The translations under genes and the position numbers were made by a program. This document shows, one piece after another, positions 7,880 through 18,027 of a stretch of DNA of 64,000 nucleotides. Each line of letters opens with the position of its first letter. The first letter of the stretch is position 1. Below the pieces are notes generated by a model that saw only the letters and a program-made list of their open reading frames with translations, had not been told where the DNA came from and made no database searches. Source of the stretch: Pedobacter chinensis (GTDB lineage: Bacteria; Bacteroidota; Bacteroidia; Sphingobacteriales; Sphingobacteriaceae); the NCBI RefSeq assembly GCF_003339865.1, contig NZ_QPKV01000003.1, positions 1-64,000 of the forward strand. The letters are read 5' to 3'.

Positions 7880-8578
7880 CTAATAATGTCCGATAAAAAT
7901 TATCCCAGGAGCACTAGTTCCTGTACCACCTACAATACCACGATAAACAAGCGTTATATTATGGTTACGTGCCGATACTAAGTTTGCCGCAGTTAACTGG
8001 TAAGTTGCCAATACTTCATTAGTAGTGGAGTTGCGCACCTGAAAATTGAAACTGGTGTTTACCGCCGCCAATGGTGCAGCAATCTGTTTGAAATCCGACA
8101 CCTGCTTGTACTTAACACCACTAAATTCGTTGATGGTTGGTGTACCTGATAGCGTGACATTTACAGGCGCACTTGTAGGCGAAAGGTTTACAAAACGAAC
8201 ACCCAACACGCTCTCTTGATAAGTTGCAAAATTCTCTTTTAAAAGGAAACCTTCTCCGTTTGGAAATTGACCGTGAACAAACAGGCTGTATACATCACCG
8301 CCCTGCGTTTGTAGATCACTATTATAATATAACTTTAAGGGGTCTTTACTTCCATAAACCGAAAGCCTAAGCTGTCCTCCAGCATCAAAGCCAAAAACTT
8401 TTGAGGCATTTACTAAAACACTGTCGTGTGCGTTGGTGCTGATCTTTACAGCAGCTCCACCGACAACCGCATTTGTGACAATAATTCCACTAACAGAACT
8501 TGGTTTGATATCTTCTGTTTTGCAAGAAGTTATCAATAATAAAACTGCCAGTGGCAGGATAAACAATATCTTTTTCAT
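7880..8578 (-). CDS. DUF4397 lipoprotein
   Basis: The 232-residue protein begins MKKILFILPLAVLLLITSC, a lipoprotein signal with the lipobox cysteine at residue 19. The stretch VRFVNLSPTSAPVNVTLSG with later repeats of beta-rich sequence is typical of DUF4397 proteins, which are secreted beta-sandwich proteins of unknown role in Bacteroidota. It lies 24 nt downstream of the S9 peptidase gene and so likely shares its transcript. A surface-exposed accessory role in the SusCD locus is inferred from position only. Confidence 0.75.
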   Translation of the reverse strand: MKKILFILPLAVLLLITSCKTEDIKPSSVSGIIVTNAVVGGAAVKISTNAHDSVLVNASKVFGFDAGGQLRLSVYGSKDPLKLYYNSDLQTQGGDVYSLFVHGQFPNGEGFLLKENFATYQESVLGVRFVNLSPTSAPVNVTLSGTPTINEFSGVKYKQVSDFKQIAAPLAAVNTSFNFQVRNSTTNEVLATYQLTAANLVSARNHNITLVYRGIVGGTGTSAPGIIFIGHY

Positions 8579-8601
8579 CTTCTTAATGTTTAATTTTTAA
8601 A

Positions 8602-11403
8602 TCAATTGCTTTTCACATCCACAATACGACCATTCTTGTCTATAGTCGTTCTGTGACGTAATAATTCCTCAACCTGAGGGGCGTAGCTTTTTTCTTTTGG
8701 AATAATCCCCTCACTTGGGGTTTTGATCTCTGGATCGTAGTCATAGGGGTTTAGGCCTTTTTCTAAAAGTTCAAGAGATGGCCGTGTCATCCAATAGGGT
8801 GCCGGTTCATCCTTTAAATAATGTCCAAAAAATTGTTGGGCTCTTTTTGAGCTCATGACAGACCCGACACCAGCTCCTGCATGACCTGAATTTGTTGCAT
8901 CTAACCAAACCTTCTTTCCGTTTGCTTGTAGCGCTTTATAAAACTCCATACCCTGCTGAAATGGCACTCGAAAATCCTGTCTACCATGGCTCAACAGTAC
9001 TGGACATGATACTTTATCTGCGTAAAATACAGGAGAATTCGCCAAATAAAGATCGGGTCTTTGCCATAGCGTTATCCCCATGTTTCCTTGACCATTTATT
9101 GTTGCTGTACTATTGATCCGTTGCTCACTATCCATATGTTCCAAACCTATTGAACTTGTAAAATTTGAGTTCCCAGCTACGGAATACGCTGCAGCAAAGA
9201 TATTTGTACTGCCGATTATATAGTTAGTTTGATAACCAGCAAAACTTCCTCCCAAAATCCCAATTCTCTTAGAATTTATATAGCTTCTTTTCATTAACTC
9301 ATTGGCACCCGAGATTACTGCATTAGTAACTGAGGCACCGGTGACCCCCACAACAAATTTAATTTCTGGAACAAATAGGATATATCCTAAATCAACCTCT
9401 GTTTTATATTCGGAATAATCTAAATACTTTGTCCCCCCTAGGACAGGTGATATACTTGAATAATAAGTAATAAGTGTCGGGTACTTTTTATCCGGATTAA
9501 AATCTTTCGGAAATAAAATCACTCCTTCATGCTCTTCTCCCGTTGAATCCTTCCAAATTAGAATTTCCTGTTTAACAGGATCATAGTGACGTACTTTTTT
9601 AACTATAATGCGTCTTTTTTCAAACTCATTTCCCCATGAAACGGTGGGTGGCTCCATTGTATTAAAAGTCTTCCATACGTAGGTTTCCGAATTTTTAGCT
9701 TTTTTAAAACTTACATCTTGATCAATTCCAGGACTAATCAATATCTTTAATTTCGACGGGTTGGAAATAGTTAGTTGGTATATTCCCGAGTATTTAGAAA
9801 ATTTGGAAAATAAAGCTGATATTAATATTTGATCGCCATTATAAAGAACATATCTTTTATTATGAGGTTGTTGTAAAACAAAAGTAAATCCCAATTTTTT
9901 AGCTTGACCATTTGTCACACATACTGGAGTTTTGCCATTTAAGGATAGCTTCCAAATATCACTATAACTATCTTGTATCAAAATTGAAGGGTCATCAATA
10001 AGCCAAAAATGAGGCTGAAGTCCTCCAACCAAATTGTAATATGTACTTTGTAGGCCACTAACTTGTTTCGAAGATCTATCTCCAACAATAAACTTACTTT
10101 CTATGCCAGAACTAATTTTTTTACTGATTCCTGTATTGATATCATAAGAGTAATAGTGTTCGCTGTCATAATAAACAATAACTTTTCCCGTAGGATCGAA
10201 CTCATAAAATGGTAGTGAATTTGATTTGACCTGAGCGTTTTTCTTAATCAACCGCCGTCTTCCATCACTTAAATTAACCAAATAAATATTCGGACTTACA
10301 TATTTATTAAAATTATACTCATTCATAGTATATGCGATTGAAATTGATCCTCGTTCATTATACAATAGAACTTCCTTTTCGAAATGGCATGTCAATGCAA
10401 AATCATTACTAACTACTGTAACCTTGCCTCCATCTTTATAAAAAGGACTGCCAATCGCCAAATCATTTTCCTGTTCTATAAAAACAGGTATTCTTTTTTT
10501 TAAATCCATTGATACGAGTTGGTTCAGCTTACGCTTTATGTCACTTCGCCAGTAATAGTTTGGCTTAGGATCTAAATAGCTAACTAGCTCTTCAATATCT
10601 CGACGATACGGATTTTCCGGAATTTTCCGATCTGAAATTACATAAAATAGTAAACGATTTCCATTAGGAACAAATTGGAGAAGCTTACTTGAGTTCAATC
10701 TATATCCTGGGCTGAATATGTTATTTGAATCGTTTATTAATTCATACGCCTTTTCTCTATCTATTAAATGCCCCCAGATTTTAGAAGTATTTCTCCTTGT
10801 AGATGTGAAAAATGCAAGATGTTTACCACTTTCTGAAAATGTAAACAATCCAATTGTTTCTTCTTTGGAAGTCCAAATTAGTTTAGTTTTCATACTCTCT
10901 ATATTAACTTGTAGCAATTCTTGAGCATTGCTACCTGAAATTTGCCGTAAACGTTTAATGAACAAAATAGGCTGAGTTGGATGTGTAAAATAGCTCTCAA
11001 CTTCAGAGAAAGAAAATGACTGTTTGGTATTTAAGTTTTTTATATTAAGCTTTGATCCTTCATTTTGGCTAAATATTAGAAATTGCTGTTTTCCATTAAC
11101 GACCTCATATCTTTCCACCGATAAAATACTGTCTAAGCAATTGCTTCCTAATTTTAGTATATACAAGTTTCCCTTTTGCATATATAACAAGCTCTTACTG
11201 TCAACACTAAACTTTAAACTGTTTACGTTAGTCACTTCTGTATACCAAGAGCCAGACGTGGAACGTATTGCCACCAGATTATTTCCCTGATTTTTAGAAT
11301 AGTATTCAGCAAATACATAATTACCATCATCGCTGACTCCATAGTCTTGGGCCATGCTTAGACCACCAATAAAACACAATATAATAATGAAACAATACTT
11401 CAT
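8602..11403 (-). CDS. Secreted prolyl-oligopeptidase family (S9) peptidase
   Basis: The 933-residue protein has a signal peptide (MKYCFIIILCFIGGLSMAQ), a long N-terminal beta-propeller-like part and a C-terminal alpha/beta hydrolase. The catalytic triad is visible: serine in ILGGSFAGYQT (about residue 723), aspartate in SHGRQDFRVP (about 813) and histidine in TNSGHAGAG (about 845). It should cleave peptides in the periplasm or outside the cell. The gene follows the thioredoxin-like gene by 6 nt and precedes the DUF4397 lipoprotein. Together with SusC/SusD and an ECF/FecR pair this suggests uptake and digestion of a peptide or protein ligand. Confidence 0.85.
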   Translation of the reverse strand: MKYCFIIILCFIGGLSMAQDYGVSDDGNYVFAEYYSKNQGNNLVAIRSTSGSWYTEVTNVNSLKFSVDSKSLLYMQKGNLYILKLGSNCLDSILSVERYEVVNGKQQFLIFSQNEGSKLNIKNLNTKQSFSFSEVESYFTHPTQPILFIKRLRQISGSNAQELLQVNIESMKTKLIWTSKEETIGLFTFSESGKHLAFFTSTRRNTSKIWGHLIDREKAYELINDSNNIFSPGYRLNSSKLLQFVPNGNRLLFYVISDRKIPENPYRRDIEELVSYLDPKPNYYWRSDIKRKLNQLVSMDLKKRIPVFIEQENDLAIGSPFYKDGGKVTVVSNDFALTCHFEKEVLLYNERGSISIAYTMNEYNFNKYVSPNIYLVNLSDGRRRLIKKNAQVKSNSLPFYEFDPTGKVIVYYDSEHYYSYDINTGISKKISSGIESKFIVGDRSSKQVSGLQSTYYNLVGGLQPHFWLIDDPSILIQDSYSDIWKLSLNGKTPVCVTNGQAKKLGFTFVLQQPHNKRYVLYNGDQILISALFSKFSKYSGIYQLTISNPSKLKILISPGIDQDVSFKKAKNSETYVWKTFNTMEPPTVSWGNEFEKRRIIVKKVRHYDPVKQEILIWKDSTGEEHEGVILFPKDFNPDKKYPTLITYYSSISPVLGGTKYLDYSEYKTEVDLGYILFVPEIKFVVGVTGASVTNAVISGANELMKRSYINSKRIGILGGSFAGYQTNYIIGSTNIFAAAYSVAGNSNFTSSIGLEHMDSEQRINSTATINGQGNMGITLWQRPDLYLANSPVFYADKVSCPVLLSHGRQDFRVPFQQGMEFYKALQANGKKVWLDATNSGHAGAGVGSVMSSKRAQQFFGHYLKDEPAPYWMTRPSLELLEKGLNPYDYDPEIKTPSEGIIPKEKSYAPQVEELLRHRTTIDKNGRIVDVKSN

Positions 11404-11409
11404 ACTTTC

Positions 11410-12885
11410 TCAATTTTTCCATTTTTCGCTCCATAGAATCTTGCCGTCTTTTATTTTAGCAAGGGACTGCATACTCTTTTCAGTGAAAACATCAAGTCCA
11501 CTTTCCTTATGTTGCTTTGCGAAATTCAATCCCTCCTGAATTATCGATATTGCTTTCTCCTTTTGGCCTGTTTTATATAATAGACATCCATATGTATTAC
11601 TCCAATCCACAAGCCATTCTGATTTGTTTTCTCTCGCCCAATTCATTATATCATCCATCATTTTTAATCCTGCATGAAGTTGGGTTTGATCGAAACTATT
11701 TCTTAATAGATCTTCATTGCAAAACGCTTCTATTAATATATTTTGTAGCTTATCTAGATTTCCACCTTTGAATGGCTCCATACTACCAAATTTGACAACA
11801 GGTTCATAAATAAGCACTACATTTGGCCCATATGTTTTTACCATATTAATTATCCCGTTAATATAAAGAGGATTGTAAGGATTGCCTCGCATATCATGAG
11901 TTTGGTAAGCGACCATTGTTTTCGCCGCCTTTATAGCTCTTATTGCATAATCTTCGTTGTAATGTGACTTTACTACGTTATACAATGAGTCCCAGTTAAA
12001 ACCAGATTTATAAGATGCAAAATGTGCGTTGACAATTTTTTTAAAATGTTCATTACGAATAACTCGATCAACTACAAGACGGGCAAAACCATTTTTGCCG
12101 ACAATTTTATCGACTTTATCAGTATCTGGATAAAATAATTGAAACAAAGGATCTTTCGAACTAACACCCACAGTTCCAACTATCTCTAATATCTCCTTTT
12201 GAAATAGGGATGAAAATGGTCTCTTTCTTAAATAGGATAGGGTAGTTAAGGTCAATGTATCCTTAAGCCTTTCTATCCCCGTAAAATATATTGTTTTATA
12301 ATTAACAGAATTTTTATCATTTTTTTGAAATTCATATAATGACCTTATTAATTCTATTCCATCTGTTCTTCCCTGATGATAATTATTAATTAGGTCATAA
12401 TATTTTCCTCCAGGACGAACATACTTCTGCTCAGGTTTCAATGCTAATGAGGCTGTCTCAATAAGTGCTTTGGGTTTTTGGTATCCATCATATCGGTTAA
12501 GGACATTTCCTTTAGACGAAATGAAAAGCAGAGCTGGGTATCCTGTAATCTCATACTTTTTTTCAAGCATTGCGATCTCATTATACCATTTTTGCACCTG
12601 TTCACTATCTTTACTGGTCTTATCCATTTGTATTTTTACAGATATGAAATGTTTATTAAAGTAAAATCCAACGGCGCTGTCTGTATAAACAACTTGTTCC
12701 ATTTTTTTACAAGGGCCGCACCAAGTTGTGTAAAAGTCAACAAATATGGGTTTGTTCTCTTTTGTGGAAGCATCTAATACTCCCCTCCAATTGTCAAAGC
12801 TTCGGAAGTTTATACCCTTTTTTTCTTGTGCAAAACATGCTACAACTAATCCACATAGGACTAGCACAAGTTTTATCTTTTTCAT
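11410..12885 (-). CDS. Secreted thioredoxin-like protein with a long helical C-terminus
   Basis: The 491-residue protein starts with a signal peptide (MKKIKLVLVLCGLVVACFAQ). The thioredoxin domain covers about residues 25-150 with FVDFYTTWCGPCKKM (active-site CGPC) and the cis-proline region ITGYPALLFI. The following 340 residues are mostly helical with a TPR-like end (YKTGQKEKAISIIQEGLNFA). Periplasmic proteins of this build reduce disulfides or act as chaperones. It sits between susD and the S9 peptidase, a gene order common in Sphingobacteriales peptide-related loci as I recall it. The substrate may be the neighbouring peptidase or imported peptides (inference). Confidence 0.8.
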   Translation of the reverse strand: MKKIKLVLVLCGLVVACFAQEKKGINFRSFDNWRGVLDASTKENKPIFVDFYTTWCGPCKKMEQVVYTDSAVGFYFNKHFISVKIQMDKTSKDSEQVQKWYNEIAMLEKKYEITGYPALLFISSKGNVLNRYDGYQKPKALIETASLALKPEQKYVRPGGKYYDLINNYHQGRTDGIELIRSLYEFQKNDKNSVNYKTIYFTGIERLKDTLTLTTLSYLRKRPFSSLFQKEILEIVGTVGVSSKDPLFQLFYPDTDKVDKIVGKNGFARLVVDRVIRNEHFKKIVNAHFASYKSGFNWDSLYNVVKSHYNEDYAIRAIKAAKTMVAYQTHDMRGNPYNPLYINGIINMVKTYGPNVVLIYEPVVKFGSMEPFKGGNLDKLQNILIEAFCNEDLLRNSFDQTQLHAGLKMMDDIMNWARENKSEWLVDWSNTYGCLLYKTGQKEKAISIIQEGLNFAKQHKESGLDVFTEKSMQSLAKIKDGKILWSEKWKN

Positions 12886-12961
12886 ATTATTATATTTTTT
12901 ATCTGTGTAGTTTTGATGCTATCTCATGTTTGTTTGAAATATATAGGACATTGCAAACTTA

Positions 12962-12988
12962 ATTCGCCTCACGAAGTATGGTGAGGTG
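12962..12988. promoter_or_regulatory. Short hairpin between susD and the thioredoxin-like gene
   Basis: CCTCAC-8 nt-GTGAGG lies 10 to 30 nt after the susD stop. On the minus strand it is followed by AT-rich sequence without a proper T-run, so it may be a processing or attenuation hairpin rather than a full terminator. This could lower expression of the downstream peptidase genes relative to susCD. Confidence 0.3.
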
Positions 12989-12996
12989 TTTAGATT

Positions 12997-14457
12997 TTAA
13001 TACCCCGGATTTTGTATCAATTGAGGGGCTACTCTTATATCTATAAAAGGAATGGGGTATAATTTCTGATAAGAGTTCCAACTGATTCCTTTGTTTATAG
13101 CCGCTTCAGACATCACTTGATCAACGAGCCCGTAACGTTTAATATCCAACCATCTATGTCCCCACTCGGTAAACAGTTCTGATCTTCGCTCTTTAAAAAT
13201 CGCCTCCAAAAGAGCCTCTTTTGTAGCCGCAGTTGTTGAAGGTAATCCTGCACGAGCACGTATCACATTTAAGTCAGAAGCGGCGCTATTAATCCCTATC
13301 AATTTTCCTTGGTTAGCTCGGGCTTCTGCACGTATCAAATATTGTTCACCTAACCGTAATACCATTGCATATTCGCTAACAGTACCAGTAGTAGCTTTAT
13401 ACTTGTAGGGATAAGTATAAACGACTGATCCCACCTGAACAGAGTTAATCCAATTTCCAGCAGCTGCACGTTGATCATTAGCTTCAAAGGAGCTAAGTAA
13501 ATCCGAACTAATTGATAGAGGATTCTCGAAGCCTGGCCCTGATGAATTTAAAATAAAATTAAAAGCATCTTCATTATTTCTTCCTATTCTTACTGGTTGC
13601 AATTGCCAGATAGCTTCTTTACTATTTTTTAAAAACACCTGATTTAACGGTAAAATATCGTATAATATAGTTTGTGAAATCACTTTTGTAGCTTCAGCTT
13701 CTGCATTAGAGTCGTTATTCCCAGAATATAGGTATATACGTGCTAGCAATGCAGTGGCAGCACCACTTGTTGGGCGAATTCGTTCTATAGCAGCAGGATA
13801 TGGTTGCAAATCCGCGTTGAGGTATTGGGTACTTAACAATGATTGAGCTTCTTTAAGATCCTGAATAATTCTCAAATATATCTCCGGCTTTCCAGTTCGA
13901 ACTAATTTTCTATTCACTTCCGGATCTGTACCAAGAACTAATGCAGCATCTCCATAAAGATTAATTAGATAGAAATAAGAAAATGCCCTCACAAAATAAG
14001 CCTCGCCTAGCAATTGTTTCTTTACAGAAGGAGTGAGAAATGCTGTTGAAGAGAGTTCTTCAATTGCAGCGTTGCATCGGAATATTATATAATAAGATCT
14101 TACCCAAGTCTCCCCACCAATTGAACCACTAGGGTTGGAGATTAAGCTGTTTGTATAAAAGGCATTTAATGCAGGATAGTTGCTCCCGTCATAGAGTTTC
14201 AGTTCGTCGGCTGAAAGTGCCGACGTTACAGAAATACCTCCGCTTCCTGTATAATTGCTAACTAAATCCAAGTATAGTCCAGTCAGTACTGAAATGGCTG
14301 TTTTATCATCTCTAAATACATTCTCACTATTTATTGTTGTAACTGGCGGTATAATCTCCACAAGCTTTTTACAGGAAGAAGAGACTAACATTAATGTTAT
14401 CAAAAAAATATATCTAATAACATGATATTTATAATATTGATTTTTCATCGCTTTCAT
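12997..14457 (-). CDS. SusD/RagB-family nutrient-binding lipoprotein
   Basis: The 486-residue protein has a lipoprotein signal (FLITLMLVSSSCKKLVEIIPP) and the SusD pattern: TTINSENVFRDDKTAISVLTGLYLDL near the N-terminus, GEAYFVRAFSYFYLINLYGDAALVL in the TPR core, and the C-terminal KERRSELFTEWGHRWLDIKRYG. It forms the outer-membrane lid of the SusC channel encoded just upstream (6-nt gap). Start 14457 is used; 14448 is equally plausible. The ligand is unknown, but the neighbouring peptidase and thioredoxin-like genes favour a peptide. Confidence 0.9.
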   Translation of the reverse strand: MKAMKNQYYKYHVIRYIFLITLMLVSSSCKKLVEIIPPVTTINSENVFRDDKTAISVLTGLYLDLVSNYTGSGGISVTSALSADELKLYDGSNYPALNAFYTNSLISNPSGSIGGETWVRSYYIIFRCNAAIEELSSTAFLTPSVKKQLLGEAYFVRAFSYFYLINLYGDAALVLGTDPEVNRKLVRTGKPEIYLRIIQDLKEAQSLLSTQYLNADLQPYPAAIERIRPTSGAATALLARIYLYSGNNDSNAEAEATKVISQTILYDILPLNQVFLKNSKEAIWQLQPVRIGRNNEDAFNFILNSSGPGFENPLSISSDLLSSFEANDQRAAAGNWINSVQVGSVVYTYPYKYKATTGTVSEYAMVLRLGEQYLIRAEARANQGKLIGINSAASDLNVIRARAGLPSTTAATKEALLEAIFKERRSELFTEWGHRWLDIKRYGLVDQVMSEAAINKGISWNSYQKLYPIPFIDIRVAPQLIQNPGY

Positions 14458-14463
14458 TTTTGT

Positions 14464-17400
14464 TTAAAATCCAAGATTGGCTCCAAAAACTAATGTCCGC
14501 ATTGGCGGCATTAAAGGTCTAATACCTGGCTTTTCAGGATCTAGTCCTTTATAACTTGTAATAGTTAAAACATTTTGCATATTTATGAAAACTTTCATTG
14601 AAGAAGCTCCTACCTTCTGTAACCAGTTGACGGGAACTTGCCAAGAAAGTGAAATGTTTTTTAAACGAGCAAACGATGCATCTGAAAAGCCTGCGTCACT
14701 AAAATATGCAGTGCTGGTTGACGCATCTTGAACTTGTGAAGAAACTTTCTTAATAGATGAATTATCATCAAAAGACCGCCAACGCTCCAAAATAGATAAA
14801 GGTTGGTTACTAGCACCTCTAGAAAAAGCACCTGGTGTTGCTGCAGCTCCTCCATTGCCTAAGTAGGTATTTTGCCCATTTTGCTTCACAAACTGGATAA
14901 AAAAGTCCAAACTAAACCCCTGATATTTTATATTATTTTGCATTCCTCCATGCCAGTCTGGATTCAAGTTAATTACATGCCTATCTACCAGATAATCTGG
15001 GTTCTCTGTTAATTCCCCGTTGCTTTTTTTGAAAAGATACATGCCATTAGCGGGATTTACTCCTGCAAAAGTCAATAACCGAACTATATCCAAAGATTTC
15101 CCTACTTCATACATATCTGCATACGGCGATGTAGCTAAATCAGGATATGATACCAGTATATTTCTCGCAATATTAATATTGAAGTTATTAGTCCAAATCA
15201 ATGCCTTACTTTTTATTATCTCAGTAGTTAGTGAAAACTCCCAAGTCTTGTTGCGCACTTTGCCTGGGAAATTGTTTGTGTAGCCTGAAAACCCTGTGAT
15301 ACTCGGTAAAGTGTAGTTAACTAATTGATCGACCGTCGTATTGGAGGAATAATCAACATTAAACAAAATTCTGTCATTGATAAATCCCAAATTCATACCA
15401 GCAGATAGCTTTTTTGTAAATTCCCACCTAAGATTAGGATTCGGTAGACCAAAGGGGGTCAGTGAGGCAATATTTTGGTATGGAAGCTCTGCGTAAGCAT
15501 TAAAATAACGACTTATAAAACCATAATCTGCAATCTGGTCATTACCTGTAGTTCCATAACTACCTCTTAATTTTCCAAAACTCAACCATGGTAAATTATT
15601 TTCTGCAAAATGTGATTTGCTAAAAATCCATGCTGCACCAACAGCTCCGAAATTATGTAAACTATTGTTTTCTCCAAATCGAGAACTTCCATCTCTTCTC
15701 GCTGTAATATTAACAATATATTGGTTGTCGAGATTATAATTAAGTCGCCCAAAAACTGCGGAGTATCTATATTCTAATATACTTGATGCATTTGCGGAAA
15801 CTGTCGCGGCGGAGCCAATATTTTCCAAAGTAGCATCTGATGTATAAGTATTCCCTATAAGAGTGGAATTGCTAACATTATTCCCGGATATCGTACCGCC
15901 CACTAAGGCATTTAAATCCCCCTTACCAATGCGAAATTTATAATTCAATTGCGGTTCCGTAATCCACGAAGACATAAGTCCATTACCATAGGTAGCAGAA
16001 TTGGGTGTATAGGAAGGGGAACCAATGGTTCTCACTTCTGGACGTATAGCCGTTCTTGGTGTTGTGCTAACATTTTTTGTTTGCCCATAGTTATAACCCA
16101 AACTATTGCTGATTTCTAAACCTGGCAAAATCTGATATCCAATTGTCCAATTACCTAAAAAATTATTGTTGTCCTCTTTGATTAATCTAGTCAAATTGAT
16201 ATATGGATTTGAGGTAAATGTTGAAACACCGGCATTATTAGGCTCCCAATTAAGGGTGCCGTCATCCTTAAAAGGTGCTGGAGAATTTGGTTCTATAAAT
16301 AATGCAGCACTTGTTGGATCCGTTACAGGGAGTTGCTTATTATTATTCGAAAAATTCCCAGAAAATCTTAATTTTAATTTATTATTTAAAGAAATACTAC
16401 TCATACTGAAATTCAAAGATGCTCTTCGATTTCCGAAATCACCTGGAAAAGCAACTCCTTCTTTCCCATATGTTCCACTTAATAGGTAATTCATAGCTGT
16501 ACTTCCCCCTGATATAGATGCCGATGCAGTTAAGTATGGTGCAGCTTTACCCAAAAGTTCGTCTTGCCAATTCGTATATCGTGTTGTGTCCCACACAGTC
16601 AGGTCATGATTCCCAGTTTGAGTAAGGGATGTTAATGAAATGCCATTGTTTTTTAATGCCTCATACCGCATGTCCAAATATTGACGAGTGTTTAACACCT
16701 CTAGCCGAGCAGGTTGATAAGAAATACCTTGCTGAATATTAATCTCTGCTTGCATTTTTCCAATTCTACCCTTCTTAGTAGTAATTAAAATAGCTCCATT
16801 TGCTGCACGAGAACCATATATAGCTGTGGCATCGGCATCCTTGAGGACGTCAATACTTTCAATATCCAATGGATTTAAAAAACTCAATGGATTTCCTGCA
16901 GTTGTTGGATTTCCTGGCGCCACAGTCCCTGAATTTCCCAAAATCGAAGTGCCCATTCCTCCAACTGCAGGTAGTTGTGATAGGATTGGTACACCATCTA
17001 TAACATACAAAGGGTCATTACCGCTATTGATACTGTTTCTACCCTGAATCCTTACAGTGATTCCACCGCCAGGTATACCAGAATTCTGTGTGATAACGAT
17101 ACCTGAAACTCTACCCTGTAACGCCAATAAAGGATTATTTACCGGCTGTTTCTCAATATCCTCTGCTTTTACCGTACCAATGTTGCCCGTACTTAATCTA
17201 CGCGTCGTAGTTCCATAAGCTATTACTTGGACCTCATCAAGCGGATTTGTTGAAGCAATTAGTCTAACCGAACCAATGTTACTCTCTGCTTTTACCTCCC
17301 TTTGTTCAAAGCCCATGTAGGAAATTACCAGAATTGCATCATTTTCAACACCCCCCAAGGTAAAAGAGCCATCGTTCTGCGTTGTTGTAGAAATCTTAGT

Positions 17401-17883
17401 TCCCTTCACCGTTACCGTAGCTCCCGGTAAAGGTCTTCCATCGCTGTCCAACACCTTTCCAGAAACGTCAATCGCCGAAAAAGGAGCCGTAATCCTGTCG
17501 ACAACTTTCTCCAGAAAGGAAGGCTCCTTTGGTTTTATAGATACCAGCTTTCCATCGATAGTGTATGTTAATGGTAATACAGCAAGTATCCTATCTAAAG
17601 TTTCCTCTACCGTTGCATTTTTGACATTGATATCGACAGGAGCCGTATTCTGAACTACATTCCTGTCGTAATAAAAGTCATAACTGGTTTGTTTCCGGAT
17701 TTCCTTTAAGATGGTTTCTAGATTCACGTTACGCTGATTAAGCGTAATGCGCTGAGCCAGGCCAGATGCGCTGACCTGCATTAGGGATGCTATTAATATT
17801 ACGGTGGTTAATCGCATAACTAGCAGTATTTTATGGATATACCCTGGGGGCATAACCGGTTTCATAGCATAATTTTTATACAT
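14464..17883 (-). CDS. SusC/RagA TonB-dependent receptor with an STN signalling domain
   Basis: The protein is about 1139 residues from M-Y-K-N-Y-A-M at 17883 (the frame is open 10 codons further). After a signal peptide (ILIASLMQVSASGLAQ) comes an STN domain (LETILKEIRKQTSYDFYYD, then TVEETLDRIL), a carboxypeptidase-like domain (GKVLDSDGRPLPGATVTVKG), a plug with the SusC motif DPLYVIDGVP and KDADATAIYGSRAANGAILITTKKG, and a beta-barrel ending in LVFGANLGF. The STN domain is the part that talks to a FecR protein, and fecR plus an ECF sigma gene lie directly upstream. Hence ligand-triggered autoinduction is expected. It pairs with the adjacent SusD. Confidence 0.93.
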   Translation of the reverse strand: MYKNYAMKPVMPPGYIHKILLVMRLTTVILIASLMQVSASGLAQRITLNQRNVNLETILKEIRKQTSYDFYYDRNVVQNTAPVDINVKNATVEETLDRILAVLPLTYTIDGKLVSIKPKEPSFLEKVVDRITAPFSAIDVSGKVLDSDGRPLPGATVTVKGTKISTTTQNDGSFTLGGVENDAILVISYMGFEQREVKAESNIGSVRLIASTNPLDEVQVIAYGTTTRRLSTGNIGTVKAEDIEKQPVNNPLLALQGRVSGIVITQNSGIPGGGITVRIQGRNSINSGNDPLYVIDGVPILSQLPAVGGMGTSILGNSGTVAPGNPTTAGNPLSFLNPLDIESIDVLKDADATAIYGSRAANGAILITTKKGRIGKMQAEINIQQGISYQPARLEVLNTRQYLDMRYEALKNNGISLTSLTQTGNHDLTVWDTTRYTNWQDELLGKAAPYLTASASISGGSTAMNYLLSGTYGKEGVAFPGDFGNRRASLNFSMSSISLNNKLKLRFSGNFSNNNKQLPVTDPTSAALFIEPNSPAPFKDDGTLNWEPNNAGVSTFTSNPYINLTRLIKEDNNNFLGNWTIGYQILPGLEISNSLGYNYGQTKNVSTTPRTAIRPEVRTIGSPSYTPNSATYGNGLMSSWITEPQLNYKFRIGKGDLNALVGGTISGNNVSNSTLIGNTYTSDATLENIGSAATVSANASSILEYRYSAVFGRLNYNLDNQYIVNITARRDGSSRFGENNSLHNFGAVGAAWIFSKSHFAENNLPWLSFGKLRGSYGTTGNDQIADYGFISRYFNAYAELPYQNIASLTPFGLPNPNLRWEFTKKLSAGMNLGFINDRILFNVDYSSNTTVDQLVNYTLPSITGFSGYTNNFPGKVRNKTWEFSLTTEIIKSKALIWTNNFNINIARNILVSYPDLATSPYADMYEVGKSLDIVRLLTFAGVNPANGMYLFKKSNGELTENPDYLVDRHVINLNPDWHGGMQNNIKYQGFSLDFFIQFVKQNGQNTYLGNGGAAATPGAFSRGASNQPLSILERWRSFDDNSSIKKVSSQVQDASTSTAYFSDAGFSDASFARLKNISLSWQVPVNWLQKVGASSMKVFINMQNVLTITSYKGLDPEKPGIRPLMPPMRTLVFGANLGF

Positions 17884-17977
17884 TTGCTTTGTAAGTTTGG
17901 TTATCAGCAGCATGCCTTAGGCTTCGAATCTGTGGGCACCTGCGTTTAATCGGTTAATATGTAATGTATGGCCATAG

Positions 17978-18016
17978 CCAGACTTATTGACCAGGGATGT
18001 TTTCATTCCTGGTTTA
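17978..18016. promoter_or_regulatory. Hairpin between fecR and susC
   Basis: The plus-strand sequence reads CCAGGGATG-4 nt-CATTCCTGG followed by a T-rich tail, within the 144-nt gap separating fecR from susC. The two genes read on the minus strand, where the T-run is missing. It may mark a processing site or hold part of the susC leader. The susC promoter for the ECF sigma factor should also lie here but cannot be assigned. Confidence 0.3.
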
Positions 18017-18027
18017 TTTTTAAGTAT